Positions 30,323 to 41,596 of a stretch of DNA of 64,000 nucleotides are shown piece after piece (the stretch's first letter is position 1; each line of letters opens with the position of its first letter). This DNA comes from Rhyacophila brunnea. Its lineage: Eukaryota > Arthropoda > Insecta > Trichoptera > Rhyacophilidae. The translations under genes and the position numbers were made by a program. The notes under the pieces are model-generated. The model saw only the letters and a program-made list of their open reading frames with translations, made no database searches and was not told the origin of the DNA. The DNA lies in NCBI GenBank assembly GCA_022495005.1, contig JAGYXB010001863.1:62001-126000 (forward strand), given 5' to 3'.

Positions 30323-31082
30323 AATTACAAGATAAAAAGAACTTTTTATATACAACGTTTTTAAATTTTCTGTTGAATCATAAAAACTTGACTTGACTAG
30401 CTTAAACGATCAATAAAAATTGTACTTGTAGAAATACTGAATAAATATAGAATACTGAAACGTCATTTTGACATTTCATATTGATTTCCATAGTAACGCA
30501 CGTATATATTAATAATTTAATTGCTAGGACCCCAGACCGCTAGCAACCAATAATAGTGTTTTACTTTTAACGAATTCCGAAATAACTTTTCATACAGAGA
30601 GGTGCAGAACCAACCTGCCACTGGTAATGCCAATTGGGAGGGCGATAACTATGTTCAACGAAATTGCTTCGGGTATTGATATATTCCACCGACGTGAGGA
30701 TGAGTATAGGTGGACGTTGTTTTATAAATTCTTAAAATAGGGTCTGCTTAACTCATCTGGTGTACTTCCTTGTACCTATCTTATTTATATAATACTGTTT
30801 TATATTTCTTTGTTTATAAACGTCATGTTGTGAACGTCTTAAACTTATAATTTGTAATGTCCACAATATATTTAAAAAATAAATTGAAATTGAAAATGAT
30901 TTCAATTCTGCTTAAAGATGGCTAAAAGTATTAAATGAATGCATTGGCGTCGTGTTCTGATATATTCTAAAAGTTTCAAATGTCTAGCTAGTCGGGAAGT
31001 TAGTTAACAATCGATTGCAAGATTTGTACTGGATAAACAACCACCGGACAAATAAGAATACGACCTAATAAAAACGTTGTAA
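30323..31082 (+). mobile_element. MITE family M3 with a LINE inserted
   Basis: Ends: ACAACGTTTTTAAATTTTC near 30352 and TAATAAAAACGTTGTAATA at 31066-31084. The body matches 57906-58352, except that a Jockey-like LINE tail (30600-30890) replaces about 13 bp of it. Confidence 0.74.
30600..30890 (+). mobile_element. Jockey-like LINE 3' end inserted in M3
   Basis: From GGTGCAGAACCAACCTGCCA to a terminal 'aaataaattgaaattgaaa'. The first part encodes the RTN block in other copies. Almost identical to 36058-36402. The insertion removed a few target bases rather than duplicating them. Confidence 0.77.
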
Positions 31083-31515
31083 TAACACGTTTATATGTCA
31101 GGACCCGAACTCGAGGGATACGATACTATAAGCGGACACATTATCACTCATCTATCTTGGATGCGCCATATAATGACGATATAGGTACAATATATTATAC
31201 GATGTTTAAAAACTTTGAATCGAAGCAACTCGTGATCGACACTCTATTCAAAAGCTTAATCTAGCTTTGTTTTCTGTGCTTCTTTCTAAATAGAAAAGCA
31301 GACTAGACCACACAATCCCCAATCGCTACACCAACTAACTTAAGTGCCTCACTATTGCCGGAGAAAACACGAGGTGTCTGAAAACACATTTTTATTAAGC
31401 TCCTGACAAAAAACGAACACAGGAACTTTTTAAAAAGCTCGCAAAATCAAATCGAGCGGTGTATGCATTTGTATATGTAATTAATACAATGGGTAACTAC
31501 TTGTGTTATTTACGT
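31083..31515. other. No recognisable feature
   Basis: AT-rich, no repeat copy noticed. Confidence 0.5.
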
Positions 31516-31523
31516 GTACCTAC

Positions 31524-32254
31524 CAGTGGCGACGGGTGGAGGTAGGATATTAATATTCGACACAAATAGTGCACACTAAGCTTTATCAGTCATACTTATT
31601 TCTTTTCATTTAACTAAGATTACAATTTGCAGATTGTGCTGGGTAGTTTTTAAAATTCAATTAAGCCCTACATAACAAAACCATATGAATTTAGGTATGC
31701 TATGTATCACGCCGTGGGTCTCAGGTTCGAATCCTGGGTCTAGCAAGTACACATATTGTTTTCCAATTTGTGTGTGAGTCAGGGTATGGACCTAATAGGT
31801 TGAGCAAGAGGCTGACATCCATTTCTCGTAAAAAACGAATTCTGTTAATACAAACCTCTACTCTGTGGAGGCCCATATGATCCTATTAGAATCGGACATG
31901 GTCGAAAAAAAAAGAATATGTGTATTGCAGATGGTATTGATTAGTTTTTTTTTTAAATCCATTAAGCCTTGCCTAATCAAACCATAATCGATAAAAAATA
32001 TTCTTCTACCCATAAAATATCTAAAATTATGTAATTAATGGCATAATTTTAGATATTTTATAGATAAACGAATATTTTTGACCGTTATCTACTATGTATT
32101 GGATTAGGCAGGAATTAATTATTTTTTTAAAACTAACAAAATTTACATATTATTATAGTCTTAGTTCAATGAAAACAAATACATTTGACTGACAAAGTTT
32201 AGTTTGCATTATTTATGTCGGATCTTAACAGCCTACCTCATCCCTTCGCTAGTG
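31524..32254. mobile_element. hAT MITE family G with SINE A inserted
   Basis: The left end is CAGTGGCGACGGGTGGAGGT; the right end read inward is CACTAGCGAAGGGATGAGGT. The interior matches 62281-62862. SINE A (31704-31915) interrupts the left half. The flanking 8-mers GTACCTAC and AGTCTTGT do not match, so the insertion is old or the element has been rearranged. Confidence 0.78.
31704..31915 (+). repeat. SINE A, 5'-truncated copy
   Basis: It starts at TCACGCCGTGGGTCTCAGGT, so the A box is lost but B-box GGTTCGAATCC is kept. It runs to GATCCTATTAGAATCGGACA and an A-run at 31906-31914. Confidence 0.76.
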
Positions 32255-34440
32255 AGTCTTGTACTATTGTTTTACATACCATTTTATACACTGTCTACTA
32301 TATTGTGGTAGAGGGAGGCAGCGTTTTGAAATAAATTTTGTAAAACAACTAAAGTTTAACTAATAGTTTAGCCCCTGGGGCTATAGATACATCTAAACGC
32401 CACTCATTGCATTGCTAAATGAAGCTGCGTGCCGGCGTTTGGTTTGTGGGCGAGCGAACGCATTCGTATACAAATTTTTGAGACCATAGACCATTTCGCT
32501 GGTGTTCGCCCAAAGTGCTTGCACTAGACGCTCAGAATTTAAATCTAATTTTCTATTTTTTTACGTTATATAGTACTTTTAAGCGGTCAAAATGCAACCA
32601 TTAGGTAAAGATATCCATAATTTAAGTTATTTTAAAGAAACACTAGGTCACATATTAAAATATATAATAATATACAAATAAATTATCACGAACATGTATC
32701 AACGTACCTATGAAACGCAATACCATCTTTTTGCTTATCAGTACGGCTACCACATTTTAATACAACACACAAAACCATCTTTTCTACTTAATTAACTAAA
32801 AATAGTTACCACTGACTTTATGTTTAACAAAAAAAATAGCAATTTTAGCAACACGCGCCCGCAGGTTATCGACCCTTAGTTACGCAACAAACTAAGATTT
32901 GTCGGCGACACCATCGCAAATCATCTTACACATCTTTAAACCTTTTATCTTACTCTAGCGCGTGTCGCAGAGATTATAAGGGTGCCGAATACTTTCTCAC
33001 TCGCACTTATGCATCGTTTTTGTTCAGGCCTTGGGCATTGCCTATTCTGAGAAAATATATATTATATAGGAAGAAATACTAAGCTTAAAATAGATAATTT
33101 AAAAGCACCACACAAGGCTAATCTTTGTGATTAGTTCTTCTTTGTAATCAGACTTTATTCATATATCAAATATTATGATGAATATTTCTCTTGATAGATC
33201 TCTGTCATTTAAAAAGTCAAAATAATAAAGCAAGTTCTAATTTTATGTAACTTGCTACTTTTGTATAAGTACAAAAAAACATCGTCAAAAATATAATCCT
33301 GAGAGTTTGTATAACGATTAGTGCAGTATTTCCGGAGATTCTTTTTATCCTATTTTCATATATTTACTATCCACTAAATTTCTATAAAACAAGATTTTCT
33401 TCAACATAATTAAATAGTTTTATAATTTGAATTATTTGATAGCTTTCCAAATGTTCTTTTTTTAAATTAAATTTACATACACAGTTACATATATTGTTTT
33501 GGTAAAATTAAAAATGAATATAGTTTAATTTTTCATAGCGAGAAAGAGATAAAGAATTTTAAAAGAGGGTGGAAACTATGGAATAGATGAAATCGAAAAT
33601 TTCCAATGATGTCCTCAGCAGGTACAATAATGCCAAATATAAGGTAAAGTACATACTATATATAATAGACATAAAAACTTACATGTGCAATAATATAATT
33701 CTTTCTAAATTACTAAATACATAAGAAATAAAGACATGCATTTACTAACTACGTACCTACATACTTTTCGAATTGTGTTGCTTATAAGAACATTTAATGA
33801 AAAATCGGTCTAAACTGAGAAACATTGTGACTTCTACACAATGGCCGGCACGTCAGAGTGCTATAGTGTCTAAGGACAGTAGCGGAAGGCTGGAATCGAA
33901 TAGTTGTATCCACGAGAAAATAATGTATGAGATTTTGAATTTGATAACGTATCGACATTTTATATAGAAATCGCAAAGTATTTGGTCCATGTAGGAAGAG
34001 GCATCCTATTATTTTGGTTAAAAGAATACAAATAAGCCTGTTGTACGTATAGTCGGTAGATTGAGGTATTAAGGTCTCTGGAGCTAAATGATTAAAAAAA
34101 AATACATATTGTTATGACAGATTTTTGAACAACTTTGGTGGTTACCATGCGGAATAATTCGTCAATGAATGTTAAAACACAATAATAGTTATTCTGAAAG
34201 TAATTGTTATACATCTTATACCACGAAACGCGGTGTTTTCTTTTGCTACGTTAACTATTGATGTTATTATAGATAATTTATTGGGGAATGCTATACTTTT
34301 GTTCTCCCATAATAGGGCTGAGGTACTTACTGTATTTTTATGGTGTTGGTACTTCGTAGAACTCCTTTCTCAAACGTTTGAGGATGTTAACATTTTCATC
34401 CTGTCAGTCCAAGGATTTTCAGGATAATATAATATTTCTT
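32255..34440. other. Long stretch with no recognisable feature
   Basis: About 2.2 kb without repeat copies, frames above chance length or RNA-gene motifs that I can identify. Some mixed G+C at 32380-32530 and 32860-32960. This is the largest quiet interval in the first half of the window and may be unique host DNA. Confidence 0.5.
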
Positions 34441-34444
34441 TACG

Positions 34445-34560
34445 GTGTTAACTGTCAATTCATGGTGGAAATTAATTTAAATAAAACGCAATTTTATCGC
34501 ACTTATTTCATTTTTATTATATAACTGGGCCAGTTTCGTCCACCTCAGAGTGACGTCAAC
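34445..34560. repeat. Short dispersed repeat, second copy of the 6139-6284 insert
   Basis: Shares GTTAACTGTCAATTCATGG, AAATAAAACGCAATTTTATC and TTTCGTCCACCTCAGAGTGA with the insert at 6139-6284, the first word in opposite orientation relative to the others. Confidence 0.5.
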
Positions 34561-34913
34561 TAGTTTAATATTATGATAGATATTTATACAGACACAATTT
34601 GAAGGTCTCAATAGCCACTAAGGGAAGTGAAATGTTCTCTGAAGGAAGCCAAAGACATTGGATTCCAGTATTCAGATTTACAATTCAACTGTTTACGTCA
34701 ATACTTTATGTGAGGAAGATAGCGGATCCATTGATACTAATAGTTAACAAATGATTTTCATAAGCAGTGATTCTCAACTATTCAAAAAAAAAACTCGCAA
34801 ATAACCTACGGCTTGTTTTTGGTAACACAATAAAATAGTTTAACATGATTATTATCTTTAAATACAATAGTTCAAGCTTAGCTCAATAATGTTGCATACT
34901 TATTATTGAAGTA
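34561..34913. other. Mostly featureless; lone hAT-like start at 34766
   Basis: CAGTGATTCTCAACTATTC at 34766 looks like a hAT end, but no partner is visible. Confidence 0.35.
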
Positions 34914-35130
34914 GTACGATGGCCGCCCGGCTTAAGCATCGGCCTATAGCGTCGTGGGTCTCAGGTTCGAATCCTGGGTTTTAACAAGTACACATATTAT
35001 TGTTTTTCAATTTGTGTAGAGTCAGAGGATAGACCTAATAGGTTGATCAAGTGGCTAACAACTATTTCTAGTAAAAAGAAAATCTGTTAATACAAACCTC
35101 CACTCAGTGGCAGCCCTAGAAGGATCTAGA
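34914..35130 (+). repeat. SINE A copy
   Basis: Head GTACGATGGCCGCCCGGCTT, B-box GGTTCGAATCC at 34963-34973, then ACAAGTACACATATT and GACCTAATAGGTTGATCAAG; the 3' part is worn after 35100. Confidence 0.78.
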
Positions 35131-35325
35131 AAAAAGTGAATCTTGAATCAAAATGGCATTTCTGTGTGCGAAAGTAAAAAAGCGATAAGTATTAAGACAT
35201 AGTTTAATATTCCAAATAAAACACAATGCTAATAATCTTACATGAGAAAGAGGATTAGTCGAATCATTGCTCTAAATTACTAAATTCTATATAAAAGCAT
35301 AGAAGTTACCATGCAAAGTGGTCCA
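35131..35325. other. No recognisable feature
   Basis: Short AT-rich spacer. Confidence 0.4.
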
Positions 35326-36480
35326 ACTTTTTATAAACCACGTTTTTAAATTTTCTGTTGAATCATATAAACTTAACAATTGAGTATTGATAAATACTTT
35401 TTTTTGTACTTGATAGAAATACTGAATAAATATAGAATACTGAAATGTCATTTTCACATTTCATATTGATTTCCATAGCAACGCACGTATATATTAATAA
35501 TTTAGTTGCTAGGACCCCCTTAGCAACCAATAATAGCGTTTTACTTTTTAGGAATTTTTTCCAAAATAACTTTCCATACAAAACAGAATTAACTGAAAAT
35601 GAATACAATTCTGCTTAAAGATGGCTATAAGTATTAAAATAATGCATTGGCACCGTGTTCTGATATATTCTAAAAGTTTCAAATATATAAATATAAATAG
35701 CTAGTCGGGAAGTTAGTTAAAAATCGATTCTAAGTTCGAAGCAGACTTGAGAGTGCGTCTATTGTTTGGGCACCGCATCAGTTGAAGTATGGCCTTACGG
35801 TGGAGAGGGTTCAGAAGAAATTCTTGAGACTCCTTTATTTGAGGTTGTACGGATACTATCCGTAGCTTTATCCAACTGACTTTCTCTTAGGCATGCTTAC
35901 ATACTGCAGTTTGCAATTTAGAAGAAATCTTTATTAGCTACGTATTTTTTTCGACTTATACGAGGTATAAATGAGAACTCTGCCATTCTGGGCAGTGTTG
36001 ACCTGTGTGTCCCTGATAACAATCTTAGAAATAGAGAACATCAGTTGTTTATTCTCCAAAGGTGCAGAACCAACCTGCCACTGGTAATGCCAATTGGAAG
36101 GGCGATAACTATGTTCAACAAAATTGTTTCGGGTGTTGATATATTCCACCTACGTGAGGATGAGTATAGGTGGACGTTGTTTTATAAATTCTTAAAATAG
36201 GGTCTGCTTAACTCATTCGGTGTACGTCCTTGTACCTATCTAATTAATATTTTTGTATGTACATATAACATACTATCTATCTCTTTTTTTATGTAATACT
36301 GTTTTATATTTCTTTGTTTCTAAATGTCATGTTGTGAACGTCTTAAATTTATAATTTGTAATGTCCACAATATGTTAAAAATAAATAAATTGAAATTGAA
36401 TTGCAAGATTTGTGTTGTACAAACAAGAAAAAAATTGTACTGGACAAACAAGAATACGAGCTAATAAAAACGTGGTAAAA
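35326..36480 (+). mobile_element. MITE family M3 split by a LINE, variant ends
   Basis: The two parts (35326-35733 and 36403-36480) join to one M3 copy. Its left end is AACCACGTTTTTAAATTTTC and its right end AATAAAAACGTGGTAAAA, whereas other copies have ACAACGTTTTT and AAAAACGTTGT. The variant bases are changed in both arms so that they still pair. Confidence 0.76.
35734..36402 (+). pseudogene. Jockey-like LINE, reverse-transcriptase C-terminus and 3' UTR
   Basis: One frame from 35734 reads VRSRLESASIVWAPHQLKYG, then LTVERVQKKFLRLLYLRLYG, then YPTDFLLGMLTYCSLQFRRN. 'VRSxLEYAS.VWxP' and 'ExVQRRFLRyL' are signature blocks at the end of Jockey/CR1-type reverse transcriptases. Stops follow. The 3' UTR has TGAGGATGAGTATAGGTGGA and ends in an 'aaattgaaattgaa' tail. 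Flanking ATTCTAAG and ATTGCAAG may be an 8-bp target duplication. Confidence 0.87.
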
Positions 36481-36560
36481 TATAGTCGCCTAGGAATATG
36501 CATAAAATGTAAACAAACATAATATGTAGTTTTGACATTTTTACGACATTTGGAGTCTGC
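36481..36560. other. Spacer between M3 and the palindrome
   Basis: AT-rich; nothing recognised. Confidence 0.4.
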
Positions 36561-36564
36561 TTAA

Positions 36565-37956
36565 CGGCCCACGTGCTCGTCGTAGGTCAAAATTGAGTTT
36601 TTATTGTATTTTCAAACCATGATCCTGGACACTCCTTAAACGTTGTAGATAATCTATTTATATATAATTTTGAAGCCTTATTATCCTTTATAGTTATTTT
36701 AAACATTTGATGACTGCATGAAGTATTTTTGTTACATAAAATAGTATTCTTTTAAACCTCTCGCTCTAATGTTTTAGAATATAGTCATATTTCGGTACAT
36801 AACTGTGCAGTGGTGTTAGGATTTTTTACGTTTATTAATTTTTAAACTCATTTATGAAACCATTAGTATAATTTATTACTAGATATTTTTTGTAAAATAT
36901 TCACGATAAAAAATTATATTGATAATCTCTGTGATCCCAAATTAGACAAGAATTAGGCATTTTATTATTCAAAAAATCGGCAAGATTAACACATTTGAAG
37001 ATGATTCTAAAGATATTTATTATAAGCTATGTCTTTGACCATTCAAGTGTGATAAACATCTTATGAATAATGATTGCTTTATAATAATTATTGACCTAAG
37101 AAAAGGTAGTGTTTTTTTGAAATACGCCATTTCTTTTGTCATTCCCCAGTGGTTAAGCTACAACATACGGCCGTAGCCATAAATTGACAAACTATAATTG
37201 AAGTAAAGAGTAAAATGATATTGACGCGCGTGTTTGAACATGTACCGTTTAAAAAAAAATAAAAAAAAATTCGGTTAGGTACATGTTCAAACACGCGCGT
37301 TAACATGATCTTACTCCCTACTTCAATTTTAGGTTGTCAATTTATGGCTACGGCCGTATGTTGTAGCTTAACCACTGGGGAATGACAAAAGAAATGGCGT
37401 ATTTCAAAAAAAACCTACCTTATTCTTAGGTCAATAATTATTATAAAGCAATCATTATTCATAAGATGTTTATCACACTTGAATGGTTAAAGACATAGCT
37501 TATAATAAGTATCTTTAGAATCATCTTCAAATGTGTTAATCTTGCCGATTTTTTGAATAATAAAATGCCTAATTCTTGTCAAATTTGGGATCACAGAGAT
37601 TATCAATATAATTTTTTATCGTGAATATTTCACAAAAATTATGTCGTAATAAATTATACTAATGGTTTCATAAATGCGTTTAAAAATTAATAAACGTAAA
37701 AATCTTAACACCACTGCACAGTTATGTACCGAAATATGACTATATTCTAAAACATTAGAGCGAGAGGTTTAAAAGAATACTATTTTATGTAACAAAAATA
37801 CTTTATGCAGTCATCAAATGTTTAAAATAACTATAAAGGATAATAAGGCTTCAAAATTATATAAATAGATTATCTACAACGTTTAAGGAGTGTCAGGATC
37901 ATGGTTTGAAAATACAATAAAAACTCAATTTTGACCATCGACGAGCATTTCCCCCC
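36565..37956. mobile_element. 1.4-kb near-perfect palindrome (fold-back element P, copy 2)
   Basis: Left arm 36565-37246 and right arm 37278-37956 are inverted copies over about 680 bp with only scattered differences, separated by 31 bp of mostly A. The element is flanked by TTAA at 36561-36564 and 37957-37960. Outer 9 bases differ between arms (CGGCCCACG against GGGGGGAAA), then both continue TGCTCGTCG. There is no coding frame. Relatives: 5721-6844 (one arm partly lost) and 38852-39243 (one arm only). Confidence 0.85.
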
Positions 37957-37960
37957 TTAA

Positions 37961-38624
37961 GGGCGGGACTTTACTTAGGTAGGTATGTCACTACCTACTG
38001 CTCTACACGTATATTTTGAAATTTACCCAGTAAGTCAAGTAGAAATTCCCCGAAATATCACAACTTGTACCAAGGGCCACTTCAAACAAAAAAAATATTG
38101 AGAATCAGTGAAATAGGGCATAGCTCGGGCATGTTCGGAATTTAACGAATGCTGCAATCGTATCGAGCCTTTCTCATTTGCATGCCGACTGCATACAAAA
38201 CAAACACGCTTCGCTGTGTTACTTGCATTGTGTACTGCAGCAATTTAAAGCTATTAGGCGTGACCGTGTCGCGTTTGCACCACAATGGCGCGCGGGGCGG
38301 CGGCGGGTACTTGCAGCAACTACCACAAGTTGTATTTATTAATTGCACAAAAGGATCAGGTAAATTGCATCAGTTACACTTCTACTAAAAACGCGGTATT
38401 AAGTCCGCGATAATCCACTACCCTTCTTTCAGGAAGAATTTATTTAAAATGCAAGTCATTCATTGCTAAATTACACCACCAATCTTGTTTACTCGTAGAC
38501 TCAGACTACTAGGTCATTCTGGTTGACCGTATTTTAGCTTCCAAATATATTTAATTCGAATTATTGTCTAGGGTAGTTTCGGATTAATCTTATGTAAACA
38601 ATTAAGTGTAATTTCATTGTAATA
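37961..38624. other. No recognised gene; CpG-rich patch 38250-38320
   Basis: A run around 'ggcgcgcggggcggcggcgg' is strikingly G+C-rich for this window. Overlapping 68- and 79-codon frames on both strands show no motif. Confidence 0.4.
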
Positions 38625-38830
38625 CATAATTTTGAAAACACTTCTGAGAAAATATAATATTATAACCAATAGAAAAAATAAAAAAAATAAAAATAAAAAG
38701 AAGAAAATAAAAAAAGAATCGAACCTGCATATCTCGGGTTTCGCGCCCACGCACATATACCACTATGCTAAAGATACCATACTGAATTACGACAAAATTT
38801 TAACTAGTATTTAACTAAATTTTATCTAGT
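38625..38830 (-). repeat. tRNA-like repeat B, minus copy
   Basis: Module at 38717-38785 on the minus strand (A-box-like TAGCATAGTGG, B-box-like GGTTCGATTC). The left tail has been altered by an A-rich run (38675-38715). The leader remnant ACTAGTTAAAATTTTGTCG follows on the right. Confidence 0.7.
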
Positions 38831-38851
38831 AGTGTTTTATTTTCTAGTAGT

Positions 38852-39243
38852 GTCTATTTTCAAAGCATGATCCTGGCCATTCCTTAAACGTTGTAGATAA
38901 TCTATTTATTTAATGTCGAAGCCTTATTATTCTTTATATTTATTTTAAACAGTTGATGACTGCATAAAGTATTTTTATTACATAAAATAGTATTCTTTTA
39001 AACCTCTCGCTCTAATGTTTTAGAATATAGTCATATTTCAGTACGTCCATGTGAAGTGGAGTGGTGTTAAGATTTTTTATATTCATTAATTTTTAAAAGC
39101 ATTTATAAAACCATTAATAAAATTTATGTCGACGTTATTATAGTGAAATATTTACAATAAAAAATTATATTGATAATCTCTGTGGTTCCAAATTTGACAA
39201 GAATTAGGCATTTTATTATTCAAAAAATGGGCAAGATTTACAC
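38852..39243 (+). mobile_element. Fold-back element P, single-arm fragment
   Basis: Matches 36590-36990 in the same orientation (from 'tattttcaaagcatgatcctgg' to 'gcattttattattcaaaaaa'). It lacks the outer 25 bp and the whole second arm and changes directly into a hAT MITE fragment at about 39244. Confidence 0.72.
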
Positions 39244-39487
39244 ATTTAACGAAACAACGAAAACAAATACGCATGAATGAAAAGGTGTGCACAATTTTGT
39301 CATATCGCCCAAAATATACCATGGTTTGGTTTAGGCAGGGTTTAATTGATTTTTTTTAAAACTAACCAATAACATCTGTAAATTGTTATAGTCTTAGTTC
39401 AATAAAAACAAATACGTATGACTAACAAAGTTTAATGTGCACTATTAATGATGGATTTTAACAGCCTACCTTCACCCTTCGCTACTG
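39244..39487. mobile_element. hAT MITE family G, right-end fragment
   Basis: Starts inside the family at 'acgaaaacaaatacgcatgaa' and ends at the terminal repeat (inward CAGTAGCGAAGGGTGAAGGT). The left end is absent. Confidence 0.73.
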
Positions 39488-40009
39488 CAATCAGCAATTT
39501 CTTACTTTTCTATGTAATGTCTAATCCTGATCGTTTCCATTGTAATTTAAAGTAACAACATAATATGAGGTAACACTGTTTAATGTTGCCACCAAACTAA
39601 CCAATATTATGTATTTTTGGTTTCCTTATAATTTTAACACTAGCAACTGAGTATATAGTAAGCGTTAACACGATCGAGTAAAATTGGTAGCTGGATCGTT
39701 TCATGTAATTGTTATTAAAAGTCCATGATTGCTCACGACAGTCGGCGTGAATCATTGGATATGGTTGGGTCTGCGATACTGCTGATGTAATTAGACCTTA
39801 AAAAGGCTTTAAAGATGTTTGATGGAGTGAGAAAAAAATCTCATATCCATGAGTAAGGTATAGGATGATTTAGCGAAAATGGCGCAAATAATAATTGAAG
39901 GGTACAGTTGAAGAACATGTTATGTCTCATTTTTTTGCACTGGCATTTCAGTCTCGTAGATTGAATCGAGTACTACAAGATGGTATTTTAATTTCGATAT
40001 TAACAGCAA
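39488..40009. other. No recognised gene; outer inverted words around the next MITE
   Basis: 39892-39927 (AATTGAAGGGTACAG, GAAGAACATGTT) is mirrored by 40602-40637. A larger inverted-repeat element may therefore surround the 343-bp MITE, but the remaining arms do not align well. Confidence 0.35.
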
Positions 40010-40352
40010 GGCCCGTTTCAGACGGGACACCGGTGTCGCGCTCGTATATAATAAGGAGGCCTTTACATTAGAATAAAAAGGGCCCTTTGTATTATGTTTA
40101 TGAATGCCCCAGAGCTAATGAGTCAACGCGTGTTCGGTACACTTTTCCGTTGGCCGCTACATTCTCAAGCCGCCGATACACTTGTTTTTATTACCGCAGC
40201 CAGTTTTATGTTCTAATTTATAACGCGAAATTATGCGTTGACTCATTAGCTCCGGGGCGTTCATAAACATAATACAAAGGCCCTTTTATTCGAATACAAA
40301 GGCCTCCTATATTATATTGAGCGGGACACCGGTGTCCCGTCTGAAACGGACC
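40010..40352. mobile_element. MITE with about 130-bp inverted arms (possibly PIF/Harbinger-like)
   Basis: Ends read inward GG(C/T)CCGTTTCAGACGGGA, and the arms pair for about 130 bp each, including GCTAATGAGTCAACGC. Total 343 bp. Flanking triplets are CAA and TAA. The GGGCC-like ends and possible 3-bp target resemble PIF/Harbinger, but the evidence is thin. Each arm contains the perfect palindrome GGGACACCGGTGTCCC or a one-base variant. The 81-codon minus frame at 40218 is incidental. Confidence 0.7.
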
Positions 40353-41176
40353 TAATAGTCGAAGCATTATACAGAAATGAAAAATATCATATAGGTTAAA
40401 AAAAACAAGAAATATCCATTTCGTGCAGGGTAAAAACATGTATTGTCTATGGTCTACATTCAAGCCAGACTTGACACTCTTAATAGTACATGGGAATCAT
40501 AAACCAAAAGTCTACCCCTGTGAAACGCTGGATGAACGAGTGAGCGTTATAAGCAACGCCAGACTTTAAAGTCTTTTAATCAACGAATTTGACATTTGTG
40601 TGACGCAACATGTTCTTATCATGTACCCTTCAATTTTATTACACATATCTTTATATTCAAATGAAATGAGGGCGTGGTTTTTTAATTTTAAGTTTAATTA
40701 TTTTTTTTCACAATAGTTGCTCAATCCGATGTAGAAATATACAAAACGCTACCATAAACTACTTGACTTCGGATATTAACCAGCTGTTTCAAGACATAAA
40801 TTATGTGTACTTCTTCTTGCATTTCATTTATCTTTAGTGCCGCCCAGACGTTCGTCGTCTAGATGTCACAGCGTTAATTTACCCAGCGTACAGTCAGCAG
40901 CGACGAATCGTCCCATTCCGCCGTAGACTGTTTTATTCACATTTTCTTATTTCATTTCGTTTTTAATTAGTCTTAGTTAACCAATAAAATTGTGACTATT
41001 CGTCAAGGTTTTTTCGACGTGGCTAGATTGCTAAATAAAATTGTATTCCTTCAAAAATGTACAATGTATTGCATCAACAAATGAATTGCGATTAAATTAG
41101 CTTAAAGTAGCAGAAAAGGTAATAAATAGTTATGATAGAGATTAATAATAGGACACATACGTATGGACATATATGA
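40353..41176. other. No recognisable feature
   Basis: Apart from the mirrored words at 40602-40637, no repeats or frames of note. Confidence 0.45.
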
Positions 41177-41596
41177 TGTTTTATCAGTGACGTCCCTAGA
41201 CAAAATGCCGCCCCTAGGCAGCGTCAAACCCACCCCATTACACAGTATTTTTTATTATCCTTTCATGACTTCAATATCTAAGAAATACATTTTTAACAAA
41301 ATATATACCACAAAATTTAATTTAAATGTACCTACCTATAATTCAAATATAATTCGCAAATCTACACGTGTCATTGCTGGTCATCGAGGAGTGATTTCCA
41401 AAGACAACGGAAGTAAACTAGACATCGCGAACCCGACGAATGAAATACAGTCCTGTTAAACCGTTTATGCTAATTAATAGGTACATTTTGTTTCCAACTA
41501 GTGAGCTGAATTTTTGAATAGAAATATTTTTTTGTGATTTTACCGAGGCGACTCGCTGTCATATCGCCTCTTCTCTTCTAGAAGGGGATCCGTCGA

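Noticed and set aside
32865..32935. Possible tRNA-like module near GCCCGCAGGTTATCGACCC
   Set aside because: No second arm pairs convincingly and no A box or tail is present.
40218..40463. 81-codon minus frame with PGANESTHNF
   Set aside because: It begins in one arm of the 343-bp MITE; the other arm and flank show it is incidental.
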